Assembly (NCBI GenBank): GCA_026545225.1
Contig: CM048848.1
Span: 15,799,353 to 15,863,352 of the forward strand
DNA: 64,000 bases
Origin: Cornus controversa
Taxonomy: Eukaryota > Streptophyta > Magnoliopsida > Cornales > Cornaceae
Reading direction: 5' to 3'
Shown: positions 27,301-42,300 of the stretch, in pieces
Layout of the letters: the number at the start of each line of letters is the position of its first letter
Numbering within the stretch: position 1 is the stretch's first letter
Notes under the pieces: generated by a model
What the model was told of the DNA's origin: nothing
The model's input: the letters and a program-made list of their open reading frames with translations, nothing else
Database searches by the model: none
Program-made: the position numbers and the translations under genes

Positions 27301-30300
27301 ATGCTCCTCGTACATCTCACTTGGATGCAGTTTATCATCTATTGCGATATCTCAAATCTTGTCCAGGCCTTGGTTTATTCTATGCACCAGGAGAAAAGTC
27401 AGGGGTTTCATGCTTCACTGATGCAGATTATACAGGATGTAAGACAGACAGGCGTTCTACTTCTAGCTTCTGTCCTTTCTATGGTAATCAATCATCTTAT
27501 ATCATGGAAGAGTAAGAAGTAGGTCGTAGTCTCTAGATCCTCAGCTGAGGCTGAATACCATGTTATGGCTCAGGGTACGAGTGAGCTCCTTTGGAATCGA
27601 TCTATTCTCGCTGAGTCCCTGTCAAAGATTCATCTAAATTATTTTGTGACAATAAGCCTGCGAATACCATGCTATGGCTCAGACTCTATTTTGTGGAATG
27701 ATGGTGTTTTCACATTCAAAAAGGCAATGAAGTGTTGGAGTGGTAGCCAGCCCACGGTTAATTGGTATTATTTATGCTGGAATAACTCTCTGCCTAGAGT
27801 TTCCTTCACTTGTTGTTTGTTCTTTCACAACAGACTTCCTTCATTAACAAATTTGAGGCACAGAGGTATGACGGTGGCTGTTATCTGTCATAACTGCATG
27901 GGTGTTGCAGACTCATGAAATCATTTATTTGTTTGTTGCCCATTTGCTTCTTCTATATGGGACTGGATTTCCAATCTTCTCTCATGGAATTTGCAAGGTA
28001 TAACTACTGTTTTGCAGCTTTCTAACTGGCTCCTACATTCTCAATGGTTGAACACGGCAAAGAAGGTTGCTAAGATTATCTTCTCAACAACTATTTGGCA
28101 CATTTGGACTGAACGGTATAATAGACTTCATGACGATAGTGCCCGATCTACTGGAGAGGTTGCCAAACTAATCTTCTGGAAAGTCTTGGATATCACAGAT
28201 TTCCAGTTTCAAGATGTGCTCCATCTTTTTATCATAAGTGTGTTATTATCTTCTTGTTGTTTCTTTTTTTGTAAAGTGAGGGTATGCCCTCTTTTGTTTC
28301 TCTTGTACATTATTGTTTTGTATTTATAAAATTTCCCATCTTGCCTAGGAAAAAAAAAGTATAACTCTTCGCTTAAAAGGAAATGGAAATAACAATATAT
28401 ATAACATGAAAAACAATAATTTTATTTAAATTTATACACACATACATATATATATATATATATTAATTTTATGCATATCCACATTACTATGTTATATACA
28501 CATTAATTTGCTGTGTTCATGCCCTATCCATATCCTTCTTTCTATGAATTTTTCACATTGTTGTATATGTAGGGTATCATGTCTGTATCCCGTATTTGTT
28601 TCTATACTTCAAATGTCTGCCTCCTTTGTCTTGTACCTTGCTGACTGTTTTTCTATAAATGTCTTTTCTTTTCCTTTTTTATGAAAAACAATGTCAAGAG
28701 TACTTCAGTTTCTTTCCATTTTTCTTTGACTTCTAATTTTTTCATTTTATATCACTACAACTAAGAATTTTGTGTAGTTTTTTTTTATCCAAAACCACCT
28801 TTAAAGAACAATCAACTATGCTTAATAAGCCCTTGTTTCATTCCAAAATCCACTCTCCACTTATTCCTAGACATATTGCATGCCAGCACCTTTTTTGGTC
28901 CAAGTTAAAATTATTTATCAAAATTCTCAAGTGCTTACCTCTCCAGTACCAATAGTCAAATCAGTGAACCCAAGGGAATCCTTCACTTGAATGTACAGTT
29001 TCTGTTTTCTAGGGTTAGCAACTAGCATATGAAAATCCTGCAAGAGAGCAAGAATACATTATCATTGACTGGAGCTGGAACTTTAGATGAAAATTACATC
29101 CTGCTAATTTAACGGCTTTCCGCAAGTATATAAAAGACTATGGGTGAAAAGTAAATGCTTAGAAACTTCACCTGATTCCAAATTGGCTCACCAGGAGGCC
29201 CAATGACAGTGGTTTGACTGTTCTTCTTACTACGTATAATCTGATCTCCCAGGCTGAGAATAACATAGGGATCAGTTTTGCCTGGATAATGCAGGGGACC
29301 AATGAGTACAGAATAAAGAAGACGTATATGACAAATGGAAGATTGCATTCAAAGATAAGCAGTAGTCATCTTTTGCAGAAAACACATGACAACTTAAAGT
29401 CTATATTAAGGGTGGACTATTGAATAAGATAACTTTACAGCCTCACAGGATTTGCATCAAACAGTTGGATAAAACACACACGGAATTTCACTGAACCAAA
29501 AGGAACACGGGAAACTTCCTTATTTTAGAAGTACAGTTATACAAGGAGAAAATTTTGTTACCATAGAAAGCATAAGAAAGCTTCTGAGCATCTACAAGAG
29601 TAACCGATAATTCTCCAGCAAAATCTGTATTTCCTTCTTGCATTTCCCCCGACTTGAAATTATTTGGAACAGGAACAACTGCTTTTCCCTTCTGAAAATC
29701 TAAAACAATCTTCTTTGGACGTACAAATAGCCGAGGCAAATCCACAGTGAGAAGTTTAGTTAAAAACCTAGAAGAGTACCCAAGTCAATATTTCATTTTA
29801 GAAGTTGAAAAGAAGAGAGGGAAAACAATCAGCATTGAAGACCATAAGAAATACTTATAGAAAAAATCACCATACAACAGACCAACAGAAAGCATGCATC
29901 ACTTAGAGAAGGATAAGAAAATTAAAATGAGCAGGAATGGAATACCCAGGAGAAAACACAGTAAACTCAGAAAAATTAAAAAACCCAACCTCACCAACAA
30001 ATAATCCAAAAGATTTTAAGATAGTAAATGAATGTCCAAAAACAGCCGGACCATAAGGTCCATAACACATCAATGAAACAGCCAAACATCTTTCTACATG
30101 AAATAAATGTATGATAATTGATTTTTTATTCTTCTTTTTAATTGTCTTTTAATTTAAAAGAAAAAGTTTCTTACAAATTACCATAACATTTGTTAGAATC
30201 CGACCAATCAGGGATTCTCGTTGAAAATGGGGATTCTCAGGAAATATAGAAAGATACAGAACTCTATATTTCCTATATTTGAATTAATTATATATACATC

Positions 30301-33300
30301 CATAAGAAGGGAAGATCAAGTTCGTTTGTATTTGCCTAATTTAATGAAGAGAATAATTCATTGTTTTATCTTGTTGATCGAAGCTTCTAAAAGAAAAAGA
30401 ATTATCCACAACGTTTGATTCTTTCTATAATCAGATCTTATGTCACCAAAGAAAATTCTAATTCTTCTGATTCTCACTTTGATTTTGATAAACTAGCTAC
30501 TTGTTTGCTACAAATAAAATAATTTAACTTAATGCTCTACTTGATTGAATTTTGATTCAAAGGAAAGAACGCATGAAGCTGAAATCATTCAAAGCAGCAT
30601 AAAAATCATACCAATGAATCAGCAGATATTATAGCAAAGAAGTATGACTACTATTGTTGTCTTAGCCCAATGTGCCAAGAAAAGAAAATAGGGGGCATAT
30701 ACTTCCAGCGGTTGACAAGGGGATTTGTGAGAAGATCTGCCAAGTAATCTCTGTTCTAGAGAACTTTAGTCATTGGAACATATCACTTAATTATGAAATC
30801 ACTTTTCTCATAATTAGATTCAAATATAATGAGAAATTCCAATTTCAAGTATGAAATTTGACCAAGTCTAGTAGTATGCTCTCTCAACTTCAGATAAAAT
30901 ACTCAAGATTTAAACCTCTCATTGTCCTTTTGATGTTACATTGTTATGGAAAACCCACTACAAGAGAAACACAGGATTTTGAAAGACTCTGCAGTTTGAC
31001 TAACAATAACAACTTTCGGAATTTTGTCCGATCATATCGAACACTAGGTTGTAAAATTTGTAAATAGTTGTGGTTTTGGTTGACTTTGTTATTCTAGTAA
31101 GATCAGAAACATAAATGTAAAATAATTTGTTCTGAGAAATCTAGTCATCCAATTATACGAGGAACCTAAAATATTTTCAAAGATCGAACAAAGACCGAGT
31201 CGCAAAGACTTTACAGGCTATTGTCTTTCATTGTTATATTAAATTTAGATGTTAGAAACAAAATGTGAATGAAGTATTACTGCTTGACACTCCTTGCCAC
31301 CATCTCCTCTGGTTCCCAACTATGTTCCTAGACACTCCTTTCTGTTGTGAATGGCCATTAGACAGAAACTATGCACACTGGACTGAGTCCAGGTTTTTAA
31401 GACAATTCCATCCCCTCCATTCTTTTCTGCAGTAGCACTATCAAATCTCATTTCCATCTTTTCTTTAGTTGCTCATTTTCCCTTCACATTTAATCTCATA
31501 GGTCCATCATCTGTAATACCCAAATCACTCATCAAGGTCTAAACCCACATTAGTTCACATACTCCATGGACCATAGCCCAGTATTCTGCTTCGGCAGTGG
31601 ATTTGGCCACTATTGATTGTTTTTTGCTCCTCCTTGTAACCAAATTTTCTCCTACAAAGGTGTAATAACCTGAGGTGAACTGTCTATCATCAGCCGAGCC
31701 TACCCAATCTGCATTTGTAAAAGTCTTCAATATCAAATGTCTATAATTAGAGATTAAGATTCCTCTGCCCAGAACAAAATTCAAATATCTTATAATGTGA
31801 TATACGGTCTCTAAATGAGTGGTGCGAGGACCATGCATAAATTGGCTAGTAACACCCATTGCATATGCTATGTCTGGACAAGTGTGAGATTGATGTATAA
31901 GTTTTCCAACCGATCTCTGATATCTTATCTTGTCCACTTGTTCACCTTCACCATTCCGAAGAAGATGATTAATCTCAATAGGTGAGCCTGTCTGTTTACA
32001 GCCTAACATGCATGTCTTTTCTAGAAGGTCAAAAATATACTTCCTTTAAGAGATAAATATGCCTTTTATGATCTTGCAACCTCTATCCCAGGGAAATACC
32101 ATACATTCCCAAGTCTTTAATCTAAAACTCCTGGGCTAAGTTAGCTTTCAACTTGGACATTTCCTCAGTATCAACTCCAATCACCACGATGTCATCTACA
32201 TATACAATAAGAACAGTGAACTTGCCCCTAGCTCGCTTGCTGAACATGGTATGATCAGCATTACTAACAAAGCGGAAGCTATGAACAATCGCCCACGAAC
32301 AAGGACAACTTTGAATCCATGAAGTTAAAAGAAAATTGCAAAGCAATTGATATATTATTGATAAATTGATTGATTGATTTCTCCCCTATGGCAGTATATA
32401 TATTTATAATATAGAAATCCTAATCCTAACAACACAAGGAAATCTAAAAACAAAAGAAAACTTGTAGAAATCCTAATCCTAACAGGGCAAGGAAACCTAA
32501 AAACAAAAGGAAAACTAGCAGCACAAGAAATTGCTAAAAATAAAACTCTCCAAATATTATGAAAAAATTAAATAAGAAACCTAATAATTAAAAACTACTA
32601 AATATGAAATTTCAGCCAATTCTGAGTTCGTTTGGTCCCCAAACAAAATTACCGAAATATTCAGCTCTCTCCTTATAGGACGAAAAAACATGATTTTTGA
32701 GTCCTAAACAAATGTTTTCAACCATAAAACAACATGGGCCACTAGCTAAAGCTAATGGGTTTTGATTACTGGGTTGTTTCTGATTAAATATGGGTCTCAT
32801 GGAGTGAAAACAACGCAAACGAAAATTTTATCCTACATCAATTACTCTACTTGTATCCAAACTTGATCATGGCCTTGTGAAATCGGTCAAACCAAGCCCT
32901 TGGAGACTGCTCCAAGGCATAAAGTGACTTGTTTAATTTGCATACCTTCTCTTCAGTAGTTTTAGAAGAGAAGCCTAGTGGGATCTCTACATAAAATTCC
33001 ACCTTAAGGTCTCATGGGAAATGCATTTTTCACATTCAGTTGTTCAAGGCTACACATTAAATTGGTTGCACATGACATAATCACTCAGATGGAGTTCATC
33101 TTAGCCACGGTTACAAGCGTATAATATATGCAATATGTTTTGGTAAAACCATTGGCAACCAACCACGCCTTCTATCTGTCATAATTTCATCTGCTTTCTG
33201 TTTAAAAGTGTATACCCACTTTCATCCACAATTTTTTTTCATCTAGAAGTGGAATAAGCTCCCATGTCCAATTCTAACAAAGACAAAGAAGAAACAAATG

Positions 33301-36300
33301 CACAAAAGGAAAGAGATAAAGAATCATAAGAAACAAACTTAGAAATACGATATTATGTATCAATCCTAATTCCCTTTCAAACAGCAATTGAAAGATCACT
33401 ATTATCAACAACAGGAATGATAGAACACTCACGTGTCTACATTCTATTCCAGTATATTCATAGTAGGGACTTGATAGTATTCATTTTCTAGATTATTAGA
33501 TTATAATTTTCTTTCTAGTTATGGATTTAAAGGTCCTTGAGTTACGGGATTCCCAAGTTGTAATTAATTGAGGATTTTGGTATTTTATTCCGAATTATTT
33601 ATGGATTAATTACTTAGAGTTTTACGGAGAATTATGGTATTTAAATTTATTATTTATTAGTTTTCCTTTTTGCTGAGGTCGCACCTTGGTGTGATGGCAA
33701 GTGTCTTCGCCCAAAAGCGATAGGTCTCGGGTTCGAGACTTGGAAACAACCTCTCCAAAAATGGGAGTAAGGCTAGCCACCATCTACCTCTCCCAGACCC
33801 CGCTCAAGCGGGAGCCTTGTGCACTGGGTACGACCTTTTTTTTTTTTCCTTTCTGCTATTTAATTCTTTCTTTATTGCATCTTGTATTCTGTGCTTGTTT
33901 ATTGTCGATTGTTTGACGCCTCCCCATTTCGTGTGTGAGCCTGGCCAACTCATGCGTGGAAATTGTGGGGTGTCACACATCCAAATACTTGTGGAGTAAT
34001 GTCATTAATTACCTTGAAGTAACTCAATAGGAACCTTAAAGTCAAGAGCTCGCAAGGGCATCCAGTCAATGAGGTATGCAGCTAAACATCACCTCAGAAA
34101 GGGTTAAGAGCGATCTACTTCAAGAAGATGGCAATTTTTTCTTTCAACCTCACCTTTTTGTGCTAGAGTATCAACACAATTGATTTAATGAACAATCTCA
34201 TGCTCAACTAGATATACCTGAAAAGCGCCCTCAGTGTACTCGATTCTACGATCAGTTCTAATGATCGTAATCTTGGCATCAAACTAAGTTTATACCATCT
34301 TGTCAAATGTGTGCCTTACTCTTAGAGGAAGAGGTCTCCAGCAGATATATAGACCATCATATGCCTTATCACTGTCAATTGTTCTTCCCATCCCCAATAT
34401 CTGAGACACACAATGGGTAGGAAAAAGGGTACAAAACAATTTAAAGAATTGGTGGTAACACTAACAGAAAGCAAATTGGTAGAGAAATTTTGAACATATA
34501 ATATGGAAGAAAGTAACATGATCAGGGAGCATTGCACAAGTCCCTCTCTAGAGAAGATTACAGTGTCATTTGAAACTCCAAACTTATCCCTACCAAAACA
34601 TTTGGAATAAGAGGAAAGATAAGAACATGTTATGTGATCAGTGGCTCCAGAATCAATAACCCATGGATGGGAGGGTGGAAACACACTAAAAGCATTTGTA
34701 GATATACTTGTGTGAGCAAAGTTATAAGAAAATGAGGCAGTAATAGAAACTAAGGCAGATGGTGTATTAAGACAAGCCATCAAGAATCAAGTGTTTGCAA
34801 CTCATCTGCATTAAGAATGACATTATCCCACTGGTAGGCTGAGACACAGCCTTTGACACCTTTAACATATGAGCATGTAACCTTGTTGTGCCAGATCAAC
34901 CACCACCTCGTCCTCTAATGTGATGACCATGGAGTTTCCAATAATGATCCCTAGTGTTTCTCGTCTACCCTCATGGATCACACTTCAGTTGGTCCTTCTC
35001 AAATCCCCCACTCTTACCATCAACACGGGGTTGTCCTTATCACTAATCTCTTTGAAGAAAAGAAGCTATGACAGAGTAATCCTGAGTCATAATGTGAATC
35101 ATAGCACTCATAAGACTCTCCTCTTGCTGGACATATGCATAAGCCCTACCACAAAGATGGGAGGGGATCCATGCCAAGCGACAACCATGGAGTTTCCAAC
35201 AATGATCCCTAGTGTTTCTTGTTGAAGAATTTGCGTTGATTGGAGAAAAATCAGGAGATTCCCTCTTAAGAGGGAAAGTTGACTAATCCTGTAAATTAGG
35301 GATTCTCTGTAAATTAGGCAGCTCCCAGATTTGGTCCCTAATTTCTGTAATTTACTTATTCTAGTTAGTTGACTCACTAATTCCTAGGGTTACCTATTGT
35401 ATAATTAGTTTCCTTATTTAGTCATATAACAGTATATCTATTTTTGTATTTTCTATGAATATGAAATGAGAAAGATATTCTTCTTCATGGTATCAGAGCC
35501 AAGTTATAATTTGTTTCTCTAGTTTATATTGCCGAGAGAAACCCAGAAAACTCAGCCTTCATTGCTGAGAAGGAAAAAAATCAGATTCCCAAAAAAACTC
35601 AGCCTTCATTGCTGAGGAGAAAAAATCAGATTTCATCATGTCTGAAACCACAGAAACCACGTCCACCTGTACCCAACCTATCACCACTGGAACAAACTCA
35701 TCATTGGGTGAGCACCAGAATCTCCAAGCTTCCTTCAAATTGAATGGCAGCAACTACCTTGAATGGTCACAGGTGGTCAAGACCTTCATCAAAAGGAAGG
35801 GAAGACTGAGTCACCTCACTGGACCAGAACCTAGAAAAGATGAACCCAGTTTTTCCTCTTGAGATGTGGAGGACTCAATGATCATGTCATGGCTATGGAA
35901 TTCCATGCAACCCAAGATCAGCAGAACCTACTGCTCAGGAGATCTGGGAGGCAATTCGTCAAACATACTCCAAGTACAAGATGCTGCCCAAATCTATGAG
36001 ATAAAGACCAAAATTTCTTCTACCAAGCAAGGTACTCTATCTGTAACTGAGTATTACAGCACTATGAAGGGCTTATGGCTTGAATTAGATCATTATCAGA
36101 ATTTTAAAATAGAGTGTAGTAAAGATGCAGCCATGTTGCAAAAGTTTGTGGAAAGAGAGAGGATTTTCGAATTTCTGGCTGGCCTTAATGTGGAACTGGA
36201 TCAAGTAAGAGTCCAGGTCCTTGGAAAGGAGTCCTTGCCCTCCTTAAGGGAAGTCTTCTCAATTATAAGAGGAGAAGAGAGCCGGAGGAATGTGATGCTC

Positions 36301-39300
36301 GACAATCACACACAAAAAGGTTCCGCCCTTGTTGCTTTCAAACCAAACGACAAGAGTGGAACTGTTGTGAACCTAGGAAAGACGGAGGCACAGAACCCAA
36401 GCAACAAAGATGGTCTTTGGTACAATTATTGCAAGAAATCAAGGCATACCAGGGAGACATGTTGGAAAATCCATGGCAAGCCATCATTCTTTGGAAAGGG
36501 AAATGATGGGAAAGGAGGTAGATCTGGACAGAAAGGAGGACAAGCACATTTTGCCAATATGGAAGAGAGTCAGCACAAGACCCCTACAGCCAATAATCAG
36601 GAGATGGGAGGATTCAATAAGGAAGAGATAGACAAACTTCGGAGTTTTCTCAATTCTTTGGACAAACCGAGTGCCTCTTGTTCATTGGCACAGTCAGGTA
36701 AGTATCCTTTGGCTCTTAGTGTCTCGAAAAATTGTTTTTCTGGTTCCTGGGTCATAGACTCAGGTGCCACAGACCATATGACAAATTTATCTCATATGTT
36801 TACCACTTACAGACCTTGTCCAGGAACCCAAAAAATCAAAGTAGCTGATGGAACATTAGCTGCTATTGCTGGTTAAGGAACTATTGCTTTGACCTCTTCT
36901 CTAGCTTTAAAAAATGTCTTGCATGTGCCGAAGCTTTCTGTTAACCTTTTGTCCATTCATCAAATTACCAAGGACTTAGATTGTCGCGTAACTTTCCTTC
37001 CACATCACTATGTGTTTCAGGAAAATGCTACGGGAAAGACGATTGGGCTTGCTAAGGAAAGAGAGGGGCTCTACTACCTGGAAGCTGAGAGTGGCAATGG
37101 TGATCGTCTACCCCTTTCAGTAAAGGTTTCATCAAATATACCCCAAATTTGGTTGTCATTTTCGTCTTGGACATCCACCTTTTATTCTATTGAAAAAAAT
37201 GTTTCCTTCATTGTTTGAAGAGTTGGATATTAATAGTTTTCATTGTGAGGTATGTGAATTAGCCAAACATCATCGTGTTCCTTTTCCATTGAGTAATAAA
37301 AAGTCTTCAAGACCATTTGCTTTGATTCACATAGATGTTTGGGGGCCTTCTCGGGTTCCTAATATTTCTGGGGCTTGTTGGTTTGTCTCCTTCATTGATG
37401 ACTATTCTAAGGTCACTTAGGTATATCTATTGAAAAATAAATCTGATGTTAATACTGTTTTCCGCATCTTTCACAAAATGATTTGTAATCAATTTAGTGT
37501 TCAAATCCAAACCATTCGATCTCATAATGGAAGAGAATATTTTAACCAAATCTTGTCACCTTACTGTCAAAAGGAGGGAATTATTCACCAATCTTCATGT
37601 ACTGATTCACCCCAACAAAAAGGAGTTGCTGAAAGAAAAAATAGACACCTCTTGGAGATTACTAGAGCCCTTCTATTTCAAAAGAATGTTCCTAAATCAT
37701 ACTGGGGAGAGGCAGTTTTGACTGCTGCTCATCTTATCAATCGATTGCCATCAAGGGTCCTTGAATACAAAACTCCAATGAGTGTTCTTACTCAATTCTT
37801 TCCAAATTTCAGTGGGATTAGCAGTGTTCCTCCTAAAGTTTTTGGGTGTGTCGCCTTTGTCCATATACATGCCCAACATCGCACTAAACTTGACCCTAGA
37901 GCCCTTAAGTGTGTCTTTGCTGGTTACTCTTCAAACAAGAAGAGTTATAAATGCTATCACCCGACTTCCAGAAAAAATTTCACCTCCATGAATGTAACCT
38001 TTATTGAGAACCAATTTTTTTTTCCAAGCCTTATCTTCAGGGGGAGCCTTTGGAAGAAGATAATGTTGGGTCCTTCCTTCATGACCTGCTCAGCACAAAT
38101 TTACATGTTGATTTACCTGCCAATTTTAACGAACCATCACCTCCTCTTTCTATTGGAATTGATGTATTGCCTGAAACCGAACATGAGAAGGTGGGGGGTG
38201 ATCAAACTATGCTACTTAAGGTGTATTCAAGGAGGAAACAACCCATCTCTGAACTAGAGCTCGTCCAAGAATCAGAACCCGTGGTAGGTAATGAAACTCC
38301 AGTTAATGAAACTCCACCTTTTATGGATTCTTGTTTTTTTTATGACCTAAACATGCCAATAGCTCTTAGAAAAGGCACCAGGAGGTGTACCCAACATCCC
38401 ATATCCAATTTTATCTCATTTGATAAACTATCACCCGCACATAAAGCCTTTCTCACTCAATTAAATTCCATTGAAATACCCAAAACAGTTCAAGAGGCAC
38501 TAAGAGATAATAATTAGAGGGCAACCATGAGTGAGGAAATGAGAGCCCTTGAGAAGAACAAAACTTGGGAGATTGTTGAACTTCCTAAGGGTAAGAAACC
38601 TGTTGGGTGTAAATGGGTGTTTATAGTAAAATATAATGCTGACGGTACTTTGGAGAGATATAAGGCTAGACTAGTGGCGAAGGGCTACACTCAGACTTCT
38701 GGGATAGATTATCAGGAGACGTTTGCTCCTGTGGCAAAAATGAACACTATCCATGTTTTACTATCTTTGGCTACTAATCTTGATTGGCCTTTGCAACAGT
38801 TTGATGTAAAGAATGCCTTCTTACATGGTGACTTAGAGGAGGAGGTATACATGGAGATGCCACCTGGTATAGAGGGGAATGCCAGTAACAGTGAAGTGTG
38901 CAAGCTCCGAAAAGGATTATATGGCCTTAAACAGTCTCCTAGAGCATGGTTTAGAAGATTTACAAAAGCTATGGTGGAGATGAAATATCAGCAGAGTCAA
39001 GGAGATCACACTCTTTTTATCAAGTTCTCAACTTCAGGGAAAGTGAGAGTGTTAATTGTCTATGTAGAAGATATAATTGTAACCGAAAATGACCTAGAAG
39101 AGATAAGTCGACTAAAAGGGCATCTTGCAAAAGAATTTGAAATAAAGGATCTTAGAAAACTAACGTACTTCCTAGGAATTGAAATGGCTCACTCAAAAAA
39201 TGGAATCTTTGTCTCACAATAAAAGTACATTCTTGATCTACTCAATGAAACTGGAATGTTAGGATGTAAGCCAGTTGATACTCCTATTGAGTAGAATCAC

Positions 39301-42300
39301 AAGTTAGGAGAAGCAAAGGAAGATGTTGTAGTTGACTGAGGAGTGTATCAAAGGTTGGTGGAAAAACTAATCTATCTATCACACACAAGGCCAGATATAG
39401 CCTATGCAATAAGTGCAGTAAGTCAATTTATGCACTCACCAAAAGAGATACATTTGGCAGCTGTCTATAGGATTCTCCGCTATCTGAAGTCAACTCCCGG
39501 AAGAGGCATCCTATTTCGAAAGAATGAAAAACTGGAGTTGGAAGCATACACTGATGCTGACTGGGCGGGGTCGTAGGTCAACTTCAGGATATTGTATTTT
39601 TTTGGGAGGAAATTCGGTTACTTGGAGGAGTAAGAAACAATCTGTGGTGGCTAGATCCAGCGCAGAAGCCGAATTTCGAGCTATGGCACATGGGATTTGT
39701 GAGTTGCTCTGGTTAAAGATTATACTCACTGATCTTGGAATAAAGTGGGAAGGAACAATGAAGTTATATTGTGACAATAAGTCGGCTATTAACATAGCCC
39801 ACAATCCAATTCAACATCACCGGACCAAACATGTAGAAGTGGACAGACATTTTATCAAAGAAAAGCTAGACAATGGCCTCATTTGTACACCCTATGTCTC
39901 AACAGAAGGTCAACTTGCTGATATACTTACCAAGGGTCTTGCAAGTCATTCATTTCAAACAATCACGAGCAAGCTGGGAATGGAGAACATTTACTCACCA
40001 GTTTGAGGGGGAGTGTTGAAGAATTTGCGCTGATTAGAGAAAAATCAAGAGATTCCCTCTTAAGAGGGAAAGTTGACTAATCCTGTAAATTAGGGATTCT
40101 CTGTAAATTAGGCAGCTCCCAGATTTGGAACCTAATTTCTATAATTTACTTATTCTAGTTAGTTGACCCACTAATTCCTAGGGTTACCTATTGTATAATT
40201 AGTTTCCTTATTTAGTCATATAGCAGTATATATATTGTTGTATTTTCTATGAATATGAAATGAGAAAGATATTATTCTTCTTCATTTCTCATCTTCCCGC
40301 ATAAATCTCACTTGAATTGGTCCTTCTCAGAGTCCCCCACTCTTACCATCAACAAAGTGTTGTCCTGATTTACTGATTTCTCTGAGGAGTAGAAGCTAGA
40401 ACAGAGCAATCTTGAGTCATAGTGTGCATCATAGAACTCCTACGACTCTCCTCTTGTTGGACATATGCATAAGCCTGACACATAGATGGGAAGGGATCCC
40501 TACGAAGCACCTGAACATGAATCTGGCCATACTCCATGCTAAGCCCATCTAGGAAATCGTACATGCGCCCCTTGTCTAGTAGTTTTTGAAATTCGGAACT
40601 ATCATTAGCACAGTCTGCCTGAAAATCCTGATGACAGTCCAACTCTTTCCACAAACTACTAAACTCAACGTAATGTTGCGCAATAGACATATCTCCTTGT
40701 TTAGTCTCATGAATTTTCTTCCTCAATTCATAGCCTCGTGCATCATTCCCAATCAGAGATTAGGTCTCAACTATAACAGTGCAATGGCATGGGCAAAATC
40801 AAGAAGAAGATAGCCACAACTGATATGTGGTTGCATGGAGTGAAGTAGCCAAGGCATGACCAAGGAATTTTCAGATACCCATTGATCAAAAGAGGGTTTT
40901 GATGGTTTGGGCTGCTTACATGCTCTAGTCATATATCCATATAACCCACAAGCCTTAACCGTTAGCAAACAACACCGTGACCAGGCTAAGTAATTGGTGG
41001 TAAGGTGGAACCCAGTGCACAAGGCTCCCCGCTTGAGTGGGGTCCAAGCTAAGTAATTACTTCCATCCAATTTCACAGGACTAATTTGAAGGGAGGGATT
41101 TTCTACAAGTCTACATGACTCAATCCAACTTCACTACTATTGGCACAACTCGCACTTATCTCTGACATGTCTACATAGTAACACAATTTCTACTCACAAA
41201 GTGAAAGCCGAGGAAAACCAGAAAAAAGTCCAACAACAAAGGACATGGGAGATTTTCAATTTTAATACATAGCCCAAGCCTCACAGACCAAAGAATGAGT
41301 GAAATAATAGCAAAATACCATGGCTAGAGAAGAAAAGACACAACCAGCGACTGTATTAGAGAGAGCCAAACCTGTCCAAGAGCCAAAAAAAACCATCGAA
41401 TCTCAATTCGATTGTGACGAAATCAACAAAAGAAGACTCATCAACCCTATGCGCACCCCCATAGGATCATATGGGTCCAAATAAACTAGCCAATAAATCA
41501 AGGATAAGAAGATCACAAAATCAGTTCCAAAATTCAACAACAACAACAACTAAGCCTTTTCCCAATTGCTTGGGGTCGGCTACATGAATCCGATATTTCC
41601 ATTCCGTTCTATTTAAGGTCATCTCTTCAGTTAATCCACATGCTATCATATCTTTCTTTACTACCTCTACCCATGTTAGCTTTGGTCTTCATCTTCCCCT
41701 AGCATTGCCCTCAATTTGGACTATGTCACTTTTCCTGACTGGTGCAGTTAAAGGTCTTCTTTGCACATGTCCAAACCATCTTATCCGATTTTCCCTCACT
41801 TTATCTGCAATTGGTGCTACACCAACCATCTCCCGAATGTGTTCATTTTTAATTCTATCCTTTCTAGTCTTCCCGCACATCCATCTCAACATTCGCATTT
41901 CTGCGACACTCACTTTATGCAAATGTTGTTGCCTAGCTACCCAACATTCGGTACCATAAAGTATGGCTGGTCTAATAGTTGTTCGATAAAACTCCCCTTT
42001 CAATCATAAGGGGATACGCCTATCACACAATATACTAGATGCACCCCTCCATTTAACTCATCCTGCCTTGATTCTATGATTAACGTCATCTCCAATTTCT
42101 CCCTCATTTTGAATAATTGAGCCTAAATAGCGAAAATGTTCACTTTTTTGTACCTCTTGATTCTCAATCCTCACTACATCCTCATTTGTCCTTCTAGATT
42201 TACTAAAATTACACTCCATGTATTCAGTTTTATTTCGACTTATCTTAAACCCTTTTAGTTCTAAAGCTTCTCTCCAAACCTCCAATTTGTCATTAACTCC

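Larger units (their letters stand above)
10657..27690 (+). mobile_element. Old Ty1/copia element C hosting B, D and E
   Basis: Its short 5' LTR (10657-10771 and 15555-15592) is split by element B. A primer-site-like TGGTATCAGA follows near 15603. Gag starts at about 16134 ([17 protein letters not shown]) and is split by D at 16787-18737. GAG-pre-integrase and integrase lie at about 19580-20460, then E, then RT (about 26480-27220, [11 protein letters not shown]) and part of RNase H (to about 27650). No 3' LTR was found. Heavily broken fossil, the oldest of its nest because three other elements carry target duplications made from its sequence. Antisense to NTMC2T5. Confidence 0.85.
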
